Shown here one piece after another: positions 36,460-45,551 of a stretch of DNA of 64,000 nt (the stretch's first letter is position 1; every line of letters starts with the position of its first letter). The notes beneath the pieces are model-generated. The model was given only the letters and a program-made list of their open reading frames with translations, made no database searches and was not told where the DNA came from. The translations under genes and the position numbers were made by a program. The stretch comes from an uncultured Bryobacterales bacterium (GTDB lineage: Bacteria; Acidobacteriota; Terriglobia; Bryobacterales; UBA6623), in NCBI GenBank assembly GCA_951813605.1, contig OX638379.1, positions 5,468,062 to 5,532,061 of the forward strand. The letters are read 5' to 3'.

Positions 36460-39400
36460 ATGAGTAACCTTCCCAAGTACCCGGGTGAGCGTATTACCGC
36501 GAATGGCAACCAACTGGTCGCTTACCACACCGAAGCGCGGATCACTGACGCTGGAATCTTCTATCCAATCACCCCATCGACCGAAGGGGGCGAGCTGTAC
36601 CAGCAGTCCTTCGCTGAGGGCCGTCTGAACGTATTCGGGCGGAGCACCCTAGCGGTGGAAGCCGAAGGCGAGCACGCCGCCCAGGGCGGTGCCATCGCCT
36701 ATTCGGTTTGCGGCCGCCGCGTGGTCAACTTCACCTCGGGCCAGGGCATCGTCTACGGCATCGAGCAGTACTACCACGCTCCTGGCAAGGCTTCGACCAT
36801 GGTGGTCGAGGTAGTTGCCCGAGCATTGACCAAGCATGCATTGAACGTGCATTGCGGCCACGACGACGTATATGGGGCGCTCGATGTCGGATGGATCATC
36901 CTGTTCGCCAAGGACGCCCAGCAGGCGGCCGACCAAGCGCTGATCCTCCGCCGCGTCACTGAATTGAGCCTCACTCCGGGAATGAACGTGCAGGACGGGT
37001 TCCTGACGTCGCATTTGGAACGGACTTTCTACAGGCACGAATCCGATCTCCTCCGCGAGTATCTCGGGGCGCCGGAGGACATCATCGAGTGCCCGACCGA
37101 GTCGCAGCGCACGCTGTTCGGCCCGACCCGCCGGCGAGTGCCGCGGATGATCGATTTGACCAACCCCGTCCTTCTCGGTCCGGTACAGAACCAAGAGCAC
37201 TACATGCAGGGCGTGGTCGCCCGGCGCAACAACTTCATTGAGCCGATCCTGGAATTCCTTGAGGAAGCCCACGAGGAGTTCGGGCGGCTGACCGGACGGT
37301 ATTACGGACTGGTAACGGAATACAAGACCGAGGACGCTGACACGGTGTTCCTGTCGCTTGGCTCTGCCGCCGAGAACTGCGAGGCCGCGGTCGACTACCT
37401 TCGGGAAACGCGCGGCGCCAGTATCGGATCCGTCCACCTGAACGTCTTCCGGCCGTTCCCGGAACGGGCGGTAGTCGAGGCGCTGGCCGGAAAGCGCAAC
37501 GTGATCATCCTCGAGCGGACCGACGAACCGCTCGCCGGCGACAACCCCATGGGGCGCGACACCCGCACCGCGCTGAACAAGGCGCTCAAGTTGAACGGGC
37601 AGCCGGTCGAGCGAGGCTTTCCGGAAGTGACCCCAGACCGGATGCCCCGGCTGTTCAACGGAATTTATGGCCTCGGCTCCCGGGACTTCCGCCCCGAGCA
37701 GATTATCGGAGCGTACGAGTACGTTATGGGCGAGCGGGCCCGGACTGACGGGCGGCTGGCTGCGGACGGCGAGTCCTTCATGGTGCTCGGCGTGCCGCAT
37801 CCGTACGAGGTGAAGTCCGACGAGACACCGTCCCTGCTTCCCGACGGGGCGATCGCCGTGCGGTTCCACTCCATCGGCGGCTGGGGAGCCATCACGACCG
37901 GCAAGAACCTTGGCGCCATCATCGGCGACTTCAATGATTTCCTTTCGGAGCGCAGCCCCGACGTCGACGAGTTCGGTCGGCCCGAGGAAGTCATCCACGT
38001 CAGCGCGAATCCCAAGTACGGCTCGGAAAAGAAGGGCGCTCCGACTGCTTACTTCTTGGTCATCGCACCCGAGCGCATCCGCGTAAATTGCGATCTGCGC
38101 CATGTCGACGTCGTGCTCTGCTGCGATCCGAAAGCGTTCACGCACACGAATCCGCTGGAGGGCATGTCCGAAGGCGGCGCCTTAATCTGGGAGTCCGACG
38201 AGGAGCCGAAAGACGCGTGGGAACGGCTACCGATCTGGGCGAGGTCGCAGATCCTCCAGCGAAACATCCGCATGTTCACGCTGCCCGGCTTCGACATCGC
38301 CCGCAAGGCGACCAACCGACCGGACCTGCAACTGAGGATGCAGGGCAATGCCTTCCTTGGCGCATTCTTCTCCGTTTCGCCGCTTCTCCAGGACTTCGAG
38401 ATCAGTCGCGAGCAGTTCGAGCAAGTAGTTCTCAGCCAGTACAACAAGAAGTTCGGGAAATACGGCGACGCGGTCGTGCAATCGAACATGCAGGTCATGA
38501 CCCAGGGCTTCAGCCGGGTGCGCGAGATCTTCGTCGGCGATCTCGACGCGGCCGACCGGTCGTCGCTCCGCGGCCTGCCGATCCTCCCCACGTCGATGCC
38601 GACGAACGGCTCCGGCGAGGGGTGCGGGACATGCCGCTCGCATGCGGTCCCCTCGGGGCAGGACGCGCGCACACCCGTGACGCAAATCGCCAGCTTCGAT
38701 AACGAATTCCGTTCGGACTTCGGTTACGACCAGCCGGCGTCACCACTCGCCGCGATGGGCGTGATGGCGGCCGGCAGCGGCGACACAGCGTCGAAGTACG
38801 TTGCCCGGCGCGAGACGCCGCTCTTCATTGCCGAGAACTGCACCCAGTGCATGGACTGCATCTCGGTTTGCCCGGACACGGCGCTCCCGAATTGCTCCCA
38901 AGACATTGAAACGATCCTGAGGGCCGCGATTCTCAATTACGTGAGCGACGACGTCGAGCGGGGCAAGATGCTCGCAACCGTGCCCGAGATGGAACGACGG
39001 ACGCGCGCGGCGATGAACGAAGCCGTAGCCGCGAAGGAGAAAGTGCCCCTCCTGTCGATCATCCGTGACGTCACTAGCAACGTGAACGGCTTCTCAGAGG
39101 CCGCGAAAAACGAGTTCTTCGAAGTCATCGAAAAGCAGCCGCTCGCGTACACGAAGACCAACGCGATCTTCAAGTCGGCCGAGCGCAAGAACCCTGGCAG
39201 CGGCGGGATCTTCTCGATCTTCGTCTCCGACCTCTGCAAGGGATGCGCGGCCTGCGTGACAGCGTGCGGCAGCCATGAGGCACTCAAGATGGTGCAGGAG
39301 ACCGAGGAGGTGAACGCCGACCACGAAACCGGCACGGCGTTCCTCGACCTCCTGCCCGACACGTCGCAGAAGTTCCTCGGCCTTTACAACCACGAGCACC

Positions 39401-41220
39401 CGTCCGATTCGAAGACCGCCACGCTACGCAACCTGATGATGGTGCGGCGCAATTACGACGCGCTTGTTTCGGGCGACGGCGCCTGCGCGGGCTGCGGCGA
39501 GAAGAGCGTGCTCCGGGCGATCGCCGGCGTGACGGAAGCCTACCTTAGGCCGATCTTCCACGCCAAGGCGGATCGGCTGCGGCGGCTTGCGGATGCGCTT
39601 GATGCCGATGGGCCCGCCCGGTTGGAGTGGCTGGCGGCGCGCGACCCCGCCCAGCACGCGCTGGCCCTTCGCACTATTGCCCACACCGTGATGGGTCTGG
39701 GCGGCGACACCGACGAAGATACGACGGCGCGTCTGGAGGCCCATGGCCCGATCTCGAACGAAGAAGCGGTTGGCGCCCTGACGGCAGTGATGCGCCAGGA
39801 GGCGTTCAACCACCAGCACTTGCAGGCGCTAGACGGACGCCTTCCGAACGGGCAGTCGGTCATGGCGATGGCCGCTCATACCGGCTGCAACACGGTGTAC
39901 GGATCGACGCCGCCGAACAACCCGCACCCCTACCCGTGGATGAACTCGCTCTTCCAGGACGGGTCGACAATCGGCTGGCTGATTGGCGAGAGCTTCATCA
40001 TGGATCACGGCCGCCGGTCGGTCATCCCAGAGCGGCTCGCAACCGGCATCCTCGAGAATGACGACGTCATCGACCAGCAGGGCTACTACGACTTCACGCA
40101 CTTCTCGGACAACCTGATGACGGCCGCGGAGATCAACGAAATGCCGCGGGTCTGGATTGTCGGCGGAGACGGCGGCATGGGGGACATCGGATACCAGAAC
40201 GTGTCGAAGATGGTTCTGCAAAACCGACCGAATGTGAAGGCGCTGATGCTCGACACTCAGGTGTACTCCAACACCGGCGGGCAGAATTCGGACTCGACGC
40301 CGATGCTCGGCGGCGGTGACATGAACTCGTTCGGCGCGGCGAGCCAAGGCAAGTGCGTCGAGAAGAAGACGGTGGCCGAGACGTTCCTCGCCGGTCACGG
40401 TTCGCCCTTTGTCGCGCAGGTGTCGATCGCCAACGCTCCGAAGCTTTTCCGCGCCATCCTTGATGCGCTGGAGTACCGCGGCACGGCCTTCCTGCAGTGC
40501 TTCACCACCTGCCAGCCGGAGCACGGCGTGGGCGACGACATGGCGCTCGACCAAGCGCAGCGAGTGCGAGACTCTCGCGGCGCTCCTGAATTCGTTTTCA
40601 ATCCGAAAATGGGCGAGACCTACAAGGAGGCCCTTGATCTGAAAGGCAATCCCAACATGCAAGGGGATTGGTACAAGACGAGGTTCAAGGCGACCCGCGA
40701 GCCGTACCGCTACACCGTGGCGCACTGGTGCGCGACCGAGGCGCGGTTCCGCAATCACTTCAAGAAGGTCTCGAAGGACGAGGTCGAGCGGCTCATCCCG
40801 CTCGAGAATATTCTCGTGCGGCTGACCCAGAACGATGTCGTGCATCGGCACCACTTGGATCCTGATCATCGCGCATACGTGCCCGACTTCGGCGTCTACA
40901 TCAAGACGCTGCCGGCCAAGGGCGACAAGCCCTTGCTGAGGAAGATCTCGCGTCAGCTCGTGCTTTTCTGCGTCGAGCGTCGTAAGGCATGGCGGCTGCT
41001 CCAGAGCAAGATTCCGATCAAGAACCTGGAGTACGAGGCGCAGCGGGCCATCTTGGCCGAAGTCGATTCAGGGAAGCTCTCGAAGGAGGAACTGTTCGCC
41101 CGCGGGGCGGAACTCCTCGACGAGCGTGTCCTCGCTGCGATGCCTGAGCGTCCCGTCAGGCGACCCGTCAGGCGTCCCATTAGGAGAAGGCCGCGCAAGC
41201 CTCGCCGCGTCGTCAACTGA
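36460..41220 (+). CDS. Pyruvate:ferredoxin/flavodoxin-type 2-oxoacid oxidoreductase, extra-long
   Basis: ATG 36460 has GGAGG at 7 bp. The single 1586-residue chain contains all PFOR modules: the N-terminal pyrimidine-binding domain (residues about 10-230), a transketolase C-like domain, the gamma domain, two ferredoxin clusters (CTQCMDCISVCP from Cys794 and CKGCAACVTAC from Cys926), CAGCG at 1009-1013 binding the proximal cluster, and the TPP-binding GDGGMGDIGYQN near 1236. It is about 400 residues longer than the usual single-chain enzymes of 1170-1200 residues, with extra sequence between the CAGCG and TPP motifs and a helical C-terminal extension ending in an Arg/Pro-rich tail. Pyruvate oxidation to acetyl-CoA with ferredoxin reduction is likely; another 2-oxoacid is possible. 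Confidence 0.92.
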   Translation: MSNLPKYPGERITANGNQLVAYHTEARITDAGIFYPITPSTEGGELYQQSFAEGRLNVFGRSTLAVEAEGEHAAQGGAIAYSVCGRRVVNFTSGQGIVYGIEQYYHAPGKASTMVVEVVARALTKHALNVHCGHDDVYGALDVGWIILFAKDAQQAADQALILRRVTELSLTPGMNVQDGFLTSHLERTFYRHESDLLREYLGAPEDIIECPTESQRTLFGPTRRRVPRMIDLTNPVLLGPVQNQEHYMQGVVARRNNFIEPILEFLEEAHEEFGRLTGRYYGLVTEYKTEDADTVFLSLGSAAENCEAAVDYLRETRGASIGSVHLNVFRPFPERAVVEALAGKRNVIILERTDEPLAGDNPMGRDTRTALNKALKLNGQPVERGFPEVTPDRMPRLFNGIYGLGSRDFRPEQIIGAYEYVMGERARTDGRLAADGESFMVLGVPHPYEVKSDETPSLLPDGAIAVRFHSIGGWGAITTGKNLGAIIGDFNDFLSERSPDVDEFGRPEEVIHVSANPKYGSEKKGAPTAYFLVIAPERIRVNCDLRHVDVVLCCDPKAFTHTNPLEGMSEGGALIWESDEEPKDAWERLPIWARSQILQRNIRMFTLPGFDIARKATNRPDLQLRMQGNAFLGAFFSVSPLLQDFEISREQFEQVVLSQYNKKFGKYGDAVVQSNMQVMTQGFSRVREIFVGDLDAADRSSLRGLPILPTSMPTNGSGEGCGTCRSHAVPSGQDARTPVTQIASFDNEFRSDFGYDQPASPLAAMGVMAAGSGDTASKYVARRETPLFIAENCTQCMDCISVCPDTALPNCSQDIETILRAAILNYVSDDVERGKMLATVPEMERRTRAAMNEAVAAKEKVPLLSIIRDVTSNVNGFSEAAKNEFFEVIEKQPLAYTKTNAIFKSAERKNPGSGGIFSIFVSDLCKGCAACVTACGSHEALKMVQETEEVNADHETGTAFLDLLPDTSQKFLGLYNHEHPSDSKTATLRNLMMVRRNYDALVSGDGACAGCGEKSVLRAIAGVTEAYLRPIFHAKADRLRRLADALDADGPARLEWLAARDPAQHALALRTIAHTVMGLGGDTDEDTTARLEAHGPISNEEAVGALTAVMRQEAFNHQHLQALDGRLPNGQSVMAMAAHTGCNTVYGSTPPNNPHPYPWMNSLFQDGSTIGWLIGESFIMDHGRRSVIPERLATGILENDDVIDQQGYYDFTHFSDNLMTAAEINEMPRVWIVGGDGGMGDIGYQNVSKMVLQNRPNVKALMLDTQVYSNTGGQNSDSTPMLGGGDMNSFGAASQGKCVEKKTVAETFLAGHGSPFVAQVSIANAPKLFRAILDALEYRGTAFLQCFTTCQPEHGVGDDMALDQAQRVRDSRGAPEFVFNPKMGETYKEALDLKGNPNMQGDWYKTRFKATREPYRYTVAHWCATEARFRNHFKKVSKDEVERLIPLENILVRLTQNDVVHRHHLDPDHRAYVPDFGVYIKTLPAKGDKPLLRKISRQLVLFCVERRKAWRLLQSKIPIKNLEYEAQRAILAEVDSGKLSKEELFARGAELLDERVLAAMPERPVRRPVRRPIRRRPRKPRRVVN
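41149..41184 (+). repeat. Three 12-bp tandem repeats encoding RPVR/RPVR/RPIR
   Basis: CGTCCCGTCAGG, CGACCCGTCAGG and CGTCCCATTAGG follow each other at the 3' end of the oxidoreductase gene. They encode Arg-Pro-Val-Arg twice and Arg-Pro-Ile-Arg once, part of a C-terminal tail of about 24 residues that is half arginine. Repeat slippage could have built the tail. Confidence 0.8.
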
Positions 41221-41558
41221 CCAGACGGCCATGGCGCGGCTTCCGCGCCGGCGTGACAAGGCGGCAAGCACACCGGCCGGGGTTTCGCCCGGGCCTGCTC
41301 CCCTTTGCGTTTCGAGATAGCGCAGGGTGCGCGCTAACTTGCGTCGTGCGCGGGGATGCGCACACGCCAGCCGACACGCTGGCGCACTTGCTGATGCACC
41401 AATCCCTGCGCGTTTGATGCGGACGTTTTTCGGCTGATTGGACTGCCCGAGTGCGTTTGCCAGTTGATGCCAGAAGCCGAGAACTGCCTTGAATCCAATG
41501 ATCGGTTCGATGTGAATGCGAACCGAATGATCTCCCGTCCAAGGTCCATGTTGAGCCA
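41221..41558. other. Intergenic region between convergent genes (338 bp)
   Basis: The region lies between the stops of the oxidoreductase and VWFA genes. Open frames on the minus strand are short and shift often; a stretch near 41440-41520 reads as IEPIIGFKAVLGFWHQLANA but has no continuation I can identify. No T-rich terminator hairpin was seen. Confidence 0.4.
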
Positions 41559-43766
41559 TCACCAGCCGTAGTATCCGGGTCTGGCTCGGACCCGCGTATC
41601 CGCTTGCTCGACTAGTACGCGTATTCGGCGCCATTCGCCATCGAACTCCTGATTCGAAGGGTAGTATCCAAGTGTGTAGACGCTCCGCAGCTCCTGGGCG
41701 ACTTGGCCGTAGACCGCGTCCAGATCGCGAATCGACTCGGCATGAAAGATTCGCCCTCCCGTCGCTTCGGCGAGCTGTCGCATACGATCGCGAGCTTGGT
41801 CCGTGGACCGTCGCAGCTGTTCGCGCCAACGACGCTCTGTGCGGACGCCTGGCGACTCCGGCTCCAGGAAGACCGGGTAGATGGCGCTGTTGATCTCGGC
41901 TGCCGCACGGAGCAGGTCATCGAACGGCACTCGGGACGGGATGGAGCGGCTCCACTGCGGCAGCAGATCGTTGTCCATGCCGTCACTGATCACAATCAGC
42001 GCGTTGCGTTCCCAGCGTCTTCTTGCCAGCTCTTGTGCATACGAGAGTGTAATCGCATCGTAGAGCGGAGTCCCGCCCGAGAGCCGCGGGATCCGCTCGA
42101 TTGTCCGCAGCAAGGCTTCGCGATCCGGGGTCAACGGGCTGACCACGTGGAGGTAGGCACCCGAGAGCACGTAAATCCCCACGCGGTCCATCGGGCGCGC
42201 CGTCAGCACGAATTGCCGGGCCGCTTCCATCACTGCCTTGCGGTCTACGAGAGTGCTGGTGCTGCAATCCAGAAGCAAGATCAGGTTGAAATCAGCCTCG
42301 GAGTCCTGGACAATGCCGATCTGCTGCTCGACACCGTCCTCCAGAATCTTGAACTCCGCGGGCCCGAGTCCGGGTACCGGGCGGTTCATGGAGTCAACGA
42401 CTGCTGCGGACAGCTGCACAAGCCTCACGTCCGAGTTGAACTGGGCAACCTTGCCGGAAATCCCGGCTGATTCCAATCCCGGCTGCGAGTCATCGCCCCC
42501 CGGGCGAATCAGCCGCATCCGGAAAGGTCTGCGAAGCATGGAAGTGAGAGCCTTGGGAGCTTGCCAATGCATCCTCACGGGCGATTCGTCGGCGATAGGG
42601 GTTTCGCGAAGCACGAGCGCGTCGGGGTGATTGGCATTGAGGCGAATTGACCCGTAAAGATTGTCACGGGGGTCCCTTACGTCCTTGAGGGTCCAGGCGA
42701 CGGGTTCCGAGTTAGGGGGCGGGCTGCGCAAAGATGCCCGCAATTCGTGCGGGATATCCACTTTGAAAGGTCTGCGGGCGCTCTTCACGTCCAATCGCAC
42801 CCCTTGCCAAGGCACGGAAAGTTCGACTCTCCCTATGGCCGTTCTCAGTTCGGCACGTCTCACCAGCCCCGTAAGCGAGATCGGGCCGTCGATGGTCTCG
42901 ACTTCGAGCCTATGGCCGTAAGGCAAGTCAATCTCAAGGTCAATCCTTGCCCCGTCTGCCGGCTGGGCACGGATCCTCGTCTTGCGGCCGAGATGAGTCG
43001 TCTTGGTGTCTCCCGCTCTGACAGGCCTGCTCCGGCTCGCCCGACGGACGCGGACACGATCGGTATTCACGATTCGGACACGCACAGCGCCGGCCGGGTT
43101 GTCGACGCGCAGCACCGGCTCGGCTACAGACTCGGAGTCCACCCACCACGGATCCGCTTCGAAGTCGATGCGCTCGAACTCCTCCGTGTCTGCTCCTGTC
43201 ACGACGATATTGTTCGTGACTGATCGAATTCCCATTACCTTGTAAGCCTGCTCTTCGGCCACGCGCTTTTCACGCTGCTGCTCCAACTCGCCCTCGAGGA
43301 TCAGGTGCCCGTTCCGCACTACGATATGAATGGGCTGAAGAAGCACGCGTTGCGTGTCGTTCGCCCCACGCCGAAGGCGCACGCGGAACTCAGATTCCCG
43401 GGCTCCGTAGCGTCGGATCTCGGGGTGCCCATAGATGCGCCAATACGCGTTCATCCGAATGCCGATGTCGTCTCCGTCGTGCGGCAGCAACTCTAATTCG
43501 TTCGTCACCGACCGGACTGCCTCTAGCGCTAGCACGGAACGCTCTATGCGCGTCTTGAGCGCCGGTCGGGTGACCACCCCTTCTAATCTGACTTCGTCGG
43601 CTGCGACAACGAAGCCCACCCAGTCGTAGACTCGCATGCCTCTTTGGCCGGCTATCAACTGCTCTATCTGAACGTTCAAACGCTCGCGAGGGCTCTGAGC
43701 CAGGGCGAGGGCCGTCCCCCCGAGCAGCAAGAGCGCGGCGCTGACTGAGAGACGCCGGGCTGACAC
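41559..43766 (-). CDS. Secreted BON-BON-VWFA protein (acidobacterial VWFA-related domain)
   Basis: The 735-residue product starts (GTG 43766) with a signal peptide ending near ALALAQ (residue 24). Two BON-like domains follow (about 29-95 and 97-195, the second with HLILEGELEQQREKRVAEEQ and VMGIRSVTNNIVV). A central beta-rich part (about 215-400) has the alternating look of toast-rack/DUF4097-type domains. The C-terminal VWFA-related domain (about 440-735) has an intact MIDAS pattern: DCSTS at 500-504, GGTPLYDA near 566 and SDGMDN near 596. BON domains bind membranes or phospholipids and VWFA binds ligands through a metal, so an envelope surface role is likely. TAATAT lies 6 bases before the GTG. 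Confidence 0.85.
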   Translation of the reverse strand: MSARRLSVSAALLLLGGTALALAQSPRERLNVQIEQLIAGQRGMRVYDWVGFVVAADEVRLEGVVTRPALKTRIERSVLALEAVRSVTNELELLPHDGDDIGIRMNAYWRIYGHPEIRRYGARESEFRVRLRRGANDTQRVLLQPIHIVVRNGHLILEGELEQQREKRVAEEQAYKVMGIRSVTNNIVVTGADTEEFERIDFEADPWWVDSESVAEPVLRVDNPAGAVRVRIVNTDRVRVRRASRSRPVRAGDTKTTHLGRKTRIRAQPADGARIDLEIDLPYGHRLEVETIDGPISLTGLVRRAELRTAIGRVELSVPWQGVRLDVKSARRPFKVDIPHELRASLRSPPPNSEPVAWTLKDVRDPRDNLYGSIRLNANHPDALVLRETPIADESPVRMHWQAPKALTSMLRRPFRMRLIRPGGDDSQPGLESAGISGKVAQFNSDVRLVQLSAAVVDSMNRPVPGLGPAEFKILEDGVEQQIGIVQDSEADFNLILLLDCSTSTLVDRKAVMEAARQFVLTARPMDRVGIYVLSGAYLHVVSPLTPDREALLRTIERIPRLSGGTPLYDAITLSYAQELARRRWERNALIVISDGMDNDLLPQWSRSIPSRVPFDDLLRAAAEINSAIYPVFLEPESPGVRTERRWREQLRRSTDQARDRMRQLAEATGGRIFHAESIRDLDAVYGQVAQELRSVYTLGYYPSNQEFDGEWRRIRVLVEQADTRVRARPGYYGW

Positions 43767-43827
43767 GACTTGATATTAGCGGATCAGCCGTTCGGAGCGG
43801 CTCCCTGAGCCATCCCTCGCAGGGCTA

Positions 43828-44928
43828 TCAGCGCAGGCCATCACGGAGTTTCCCGAAAAATCCGCCGTCTGGACGCTGCGGGTCCGCCTTGAGAGCCCTG
43901 TCGAGCCGTTCGAACAATTCCCGTTGGTCGCGATTAAGTCTTTTGGGAATGTCCACATCGACATGGGCGTAAAGATCTCCTCGTCGACGTCCACGCAACT
44001 TGGGAACGCCCTTGCCGCGGAGCAAGAGGCGCGAGCCCGACTGCGTTCCCGGCCTAACGCTGTGGGTCTCCTCGCCCTCGAGGGTAGGCACGCTAATCTT
44101 TGCGCCCAAAGCGGCCTCGGCGACATTGATCTTCACCCGGCAATGGAGGTCCGCTTCTTCCCGGCGAAAGATCTCGTGGTCCCGTACGCGGATCAACACA
44201 TACAGGGCGCCCCGCGGACCGCCTTTGCTGCCCGCGTTTCCTTCGCCGGCGATGCGAATCCGATTGCCGGTGTCTACGCCGGGCGGGATATCGATCCTCC
44301 GGTTGCGCTGGACATGCTGAAAGCCGCTACCGCGGCACGACGTGCATGGCTGCTGAATCATCTGGCCGGTCCCGCGACAGCGCGAGCACGTCCGACTCAT
44401 GGTGAAGAATCCCTGCTGCGTGTAGACCTGTCCGCGGCCTCCGCATGTACCGCACATGACCCGCCGCGTACCGGGCTCGCAACCTGATCCCTCGCAGCGT
44501 TCGCAGGATTCGGTTCGTGGAATCCGGATTTCCTTGGAGCAGCCAAAAACGGCGTCTTCGAAGTCGATCTCAAGCTCGTACTCTAGGTCGTCTCCGCGAC
44601 GTGCTCCCGAGCGGCCGCCTCCCCTCATGCCGAAGATGTCTCCGAAGATGTCTCCGAAGATGTCCGGGAAGTCGCTGGTATTGAATCCGCCGGTTCGAGC
44701 CGAAAGTCCGTCGTGTCCGAATTGGTCGTAAATCTGGCGCTTCTCGGGGTCGCTGAGAACGCTGTACGCCTCGGAAGCCTCCTTGAATTTCTCCTCGGCC
44801 TCCTTGGAATTCGGGTTGCGATCCGGATGGTACTTCATCGCGAGCTTGCGGTACGCGCGCTTGCACTCCGAGCCCTCGGCGCCGCGGCTGACACCGAGCA
44901 CTTCGTAGTAGTCGCGTTTCTGAGGCAT
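43828..44928 (-). CDS. dnaJ: Chaperone DnaJ
   Basis: ATG 44928 gives a 366-residue type I J-protein: a J domain with the HPD motif in MKYHPDRNP (near residue 34), a Gly/Phe-rich segment in which the motif FGDI repeats (near 90-100), four zinc-finger repeats (CERCEGSG, CGTCGGRG, CSRCRGTG, CTSCRGSG), then the C-terminal client-binding domains. It stimulates DnaK ATPase and delivers unfolded proteins. It lies 32 bp after grpE on the same strand; dnaK is not in the window. AGG at 6-8 bp precedes the start. Confidence 0.96.
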   Translation of the reverse strand: MPQKRDYYEVLGVSRGAEGSECKRAYRKLAMKYHPDRNPNSKEAEEKFKEASEAYSVLSDPEKRQIYDQFGHDGLSARTGGFNTSDFPDIFGDIFGDIFGMRGGGRSGARRGDDLEYELEIDFEDAVFGCSKEIRIPRTESCERCEGSGCEPGTRRVMCGTCGGRGQVYTQQGFFTMSRTCSRCRGTGQMIQQPCTSCRGSGFQHVQRNRRIDIPPGVDTGNRIRIAGEGNAGSKGGPRGALYVLIRVRDHEIFRREEADLHCRVKINVAEAALGAKISVPTLEGEETHSVRPGTQSGSRLLLRGKGVPKLRGRRRGDLYAHVDVDIPKRLNRDQRELFERLDRALKADPQRPDGGFFGKLRDGLR

Positions 44929-44960
44929 GACGGCCTGCTTGCCCCCAGAGAGGCTAGGGT

Positions 44961-45551
44961 CTATTCCTTGACTGCGACCTTGACCCAAGAGGCGCGCAGC
45001 AGGCGATCCTTGAATCGGTAGCCCTTCCGCCAGACTTCAAGGATTTGCTGGTCGGACTGCTCGTCCGTGGCGGGGGCCCGGGCTAGCGCCTCGTGCCAGT
45101 GCGGGTCAAACGTTTCGTGCTGATCCACCTCCTTCAGGCCGGCCCTCTCAAAGACGGCAAACATCTTTTGGTGAATCTGCTCCAGCCCCTTCTTCACTTC
45201 AGCGGTGACGTGCTCCGATCCGATCGCCTTCTCGATATCGTCCACTACAGGTAGCAGCGACTTGATCGTGTCGAAGGCCGCGTACCGGATGACATCTTGC
45301 TTTTCCTTCTGGAGGCGCTTGCGGGTGTTCTGGAACTCCGCCTGGGCGCGCAAGAACTTGTCCTGCAAAGCCAGGAGTTCCTGGTTCGAAGACTCCAAAT
45401 CCGCTTGTAAGGCTTCCAGAGCCGATTCGGCGGTGTCCGCATCCCCGCCTTCACTGCCATTGCCGCGTGTGCCGGGGGAATGCTCGGCATCGATTGCGGA
45501 CTCCTGTTCCGCAGCTTCGCGATCGATCTCGAGTGTGTCCGAATCCGCCAT
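44961..45551 (-). CDS. grpE: Nucleotide exchange factor GrpE
   Basis: The 196-residue protein has an acidic, disordered N-terminus (residues 1-45), a long coiled coil (about 50-100, with LLALQDKFLRAQAEFQNTRK), and the C-terminal beta domain holding the family signature HQKMFAVFERAGLKEVD and FDPHWHEAL. GrpE releases ADP from DnaK and acts as a thermosensor. It is followed by dnaJ. No heat-shock inverted repeat (CIRCE type) was seen in the upstream region. Confidence 0.95.
   Translation of the reverse strand: MADSDTLEIDREAAEQESAIDAEHSPGTRGNGSEGGDADTAESALEALQADLESSNQELLALQDKFLRAQAEFQNTRKRLQKEKQDVIRYAAFDTIKSLLPVVDDIEKAIGSEHVTAEVKKGLEQIHQKMFAVFERAGLKEVDQHETFDPHWHEALARAPATDEQSDQQILEVWRKGYRFKDRLLRASWVKVAVKE

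Noticed and set aside
36649..38145. Minus-strand open frame of 498 codons.
   Set aside because: Antisense to the oxidoreductase gene; a by-product of GC-rich codon use.
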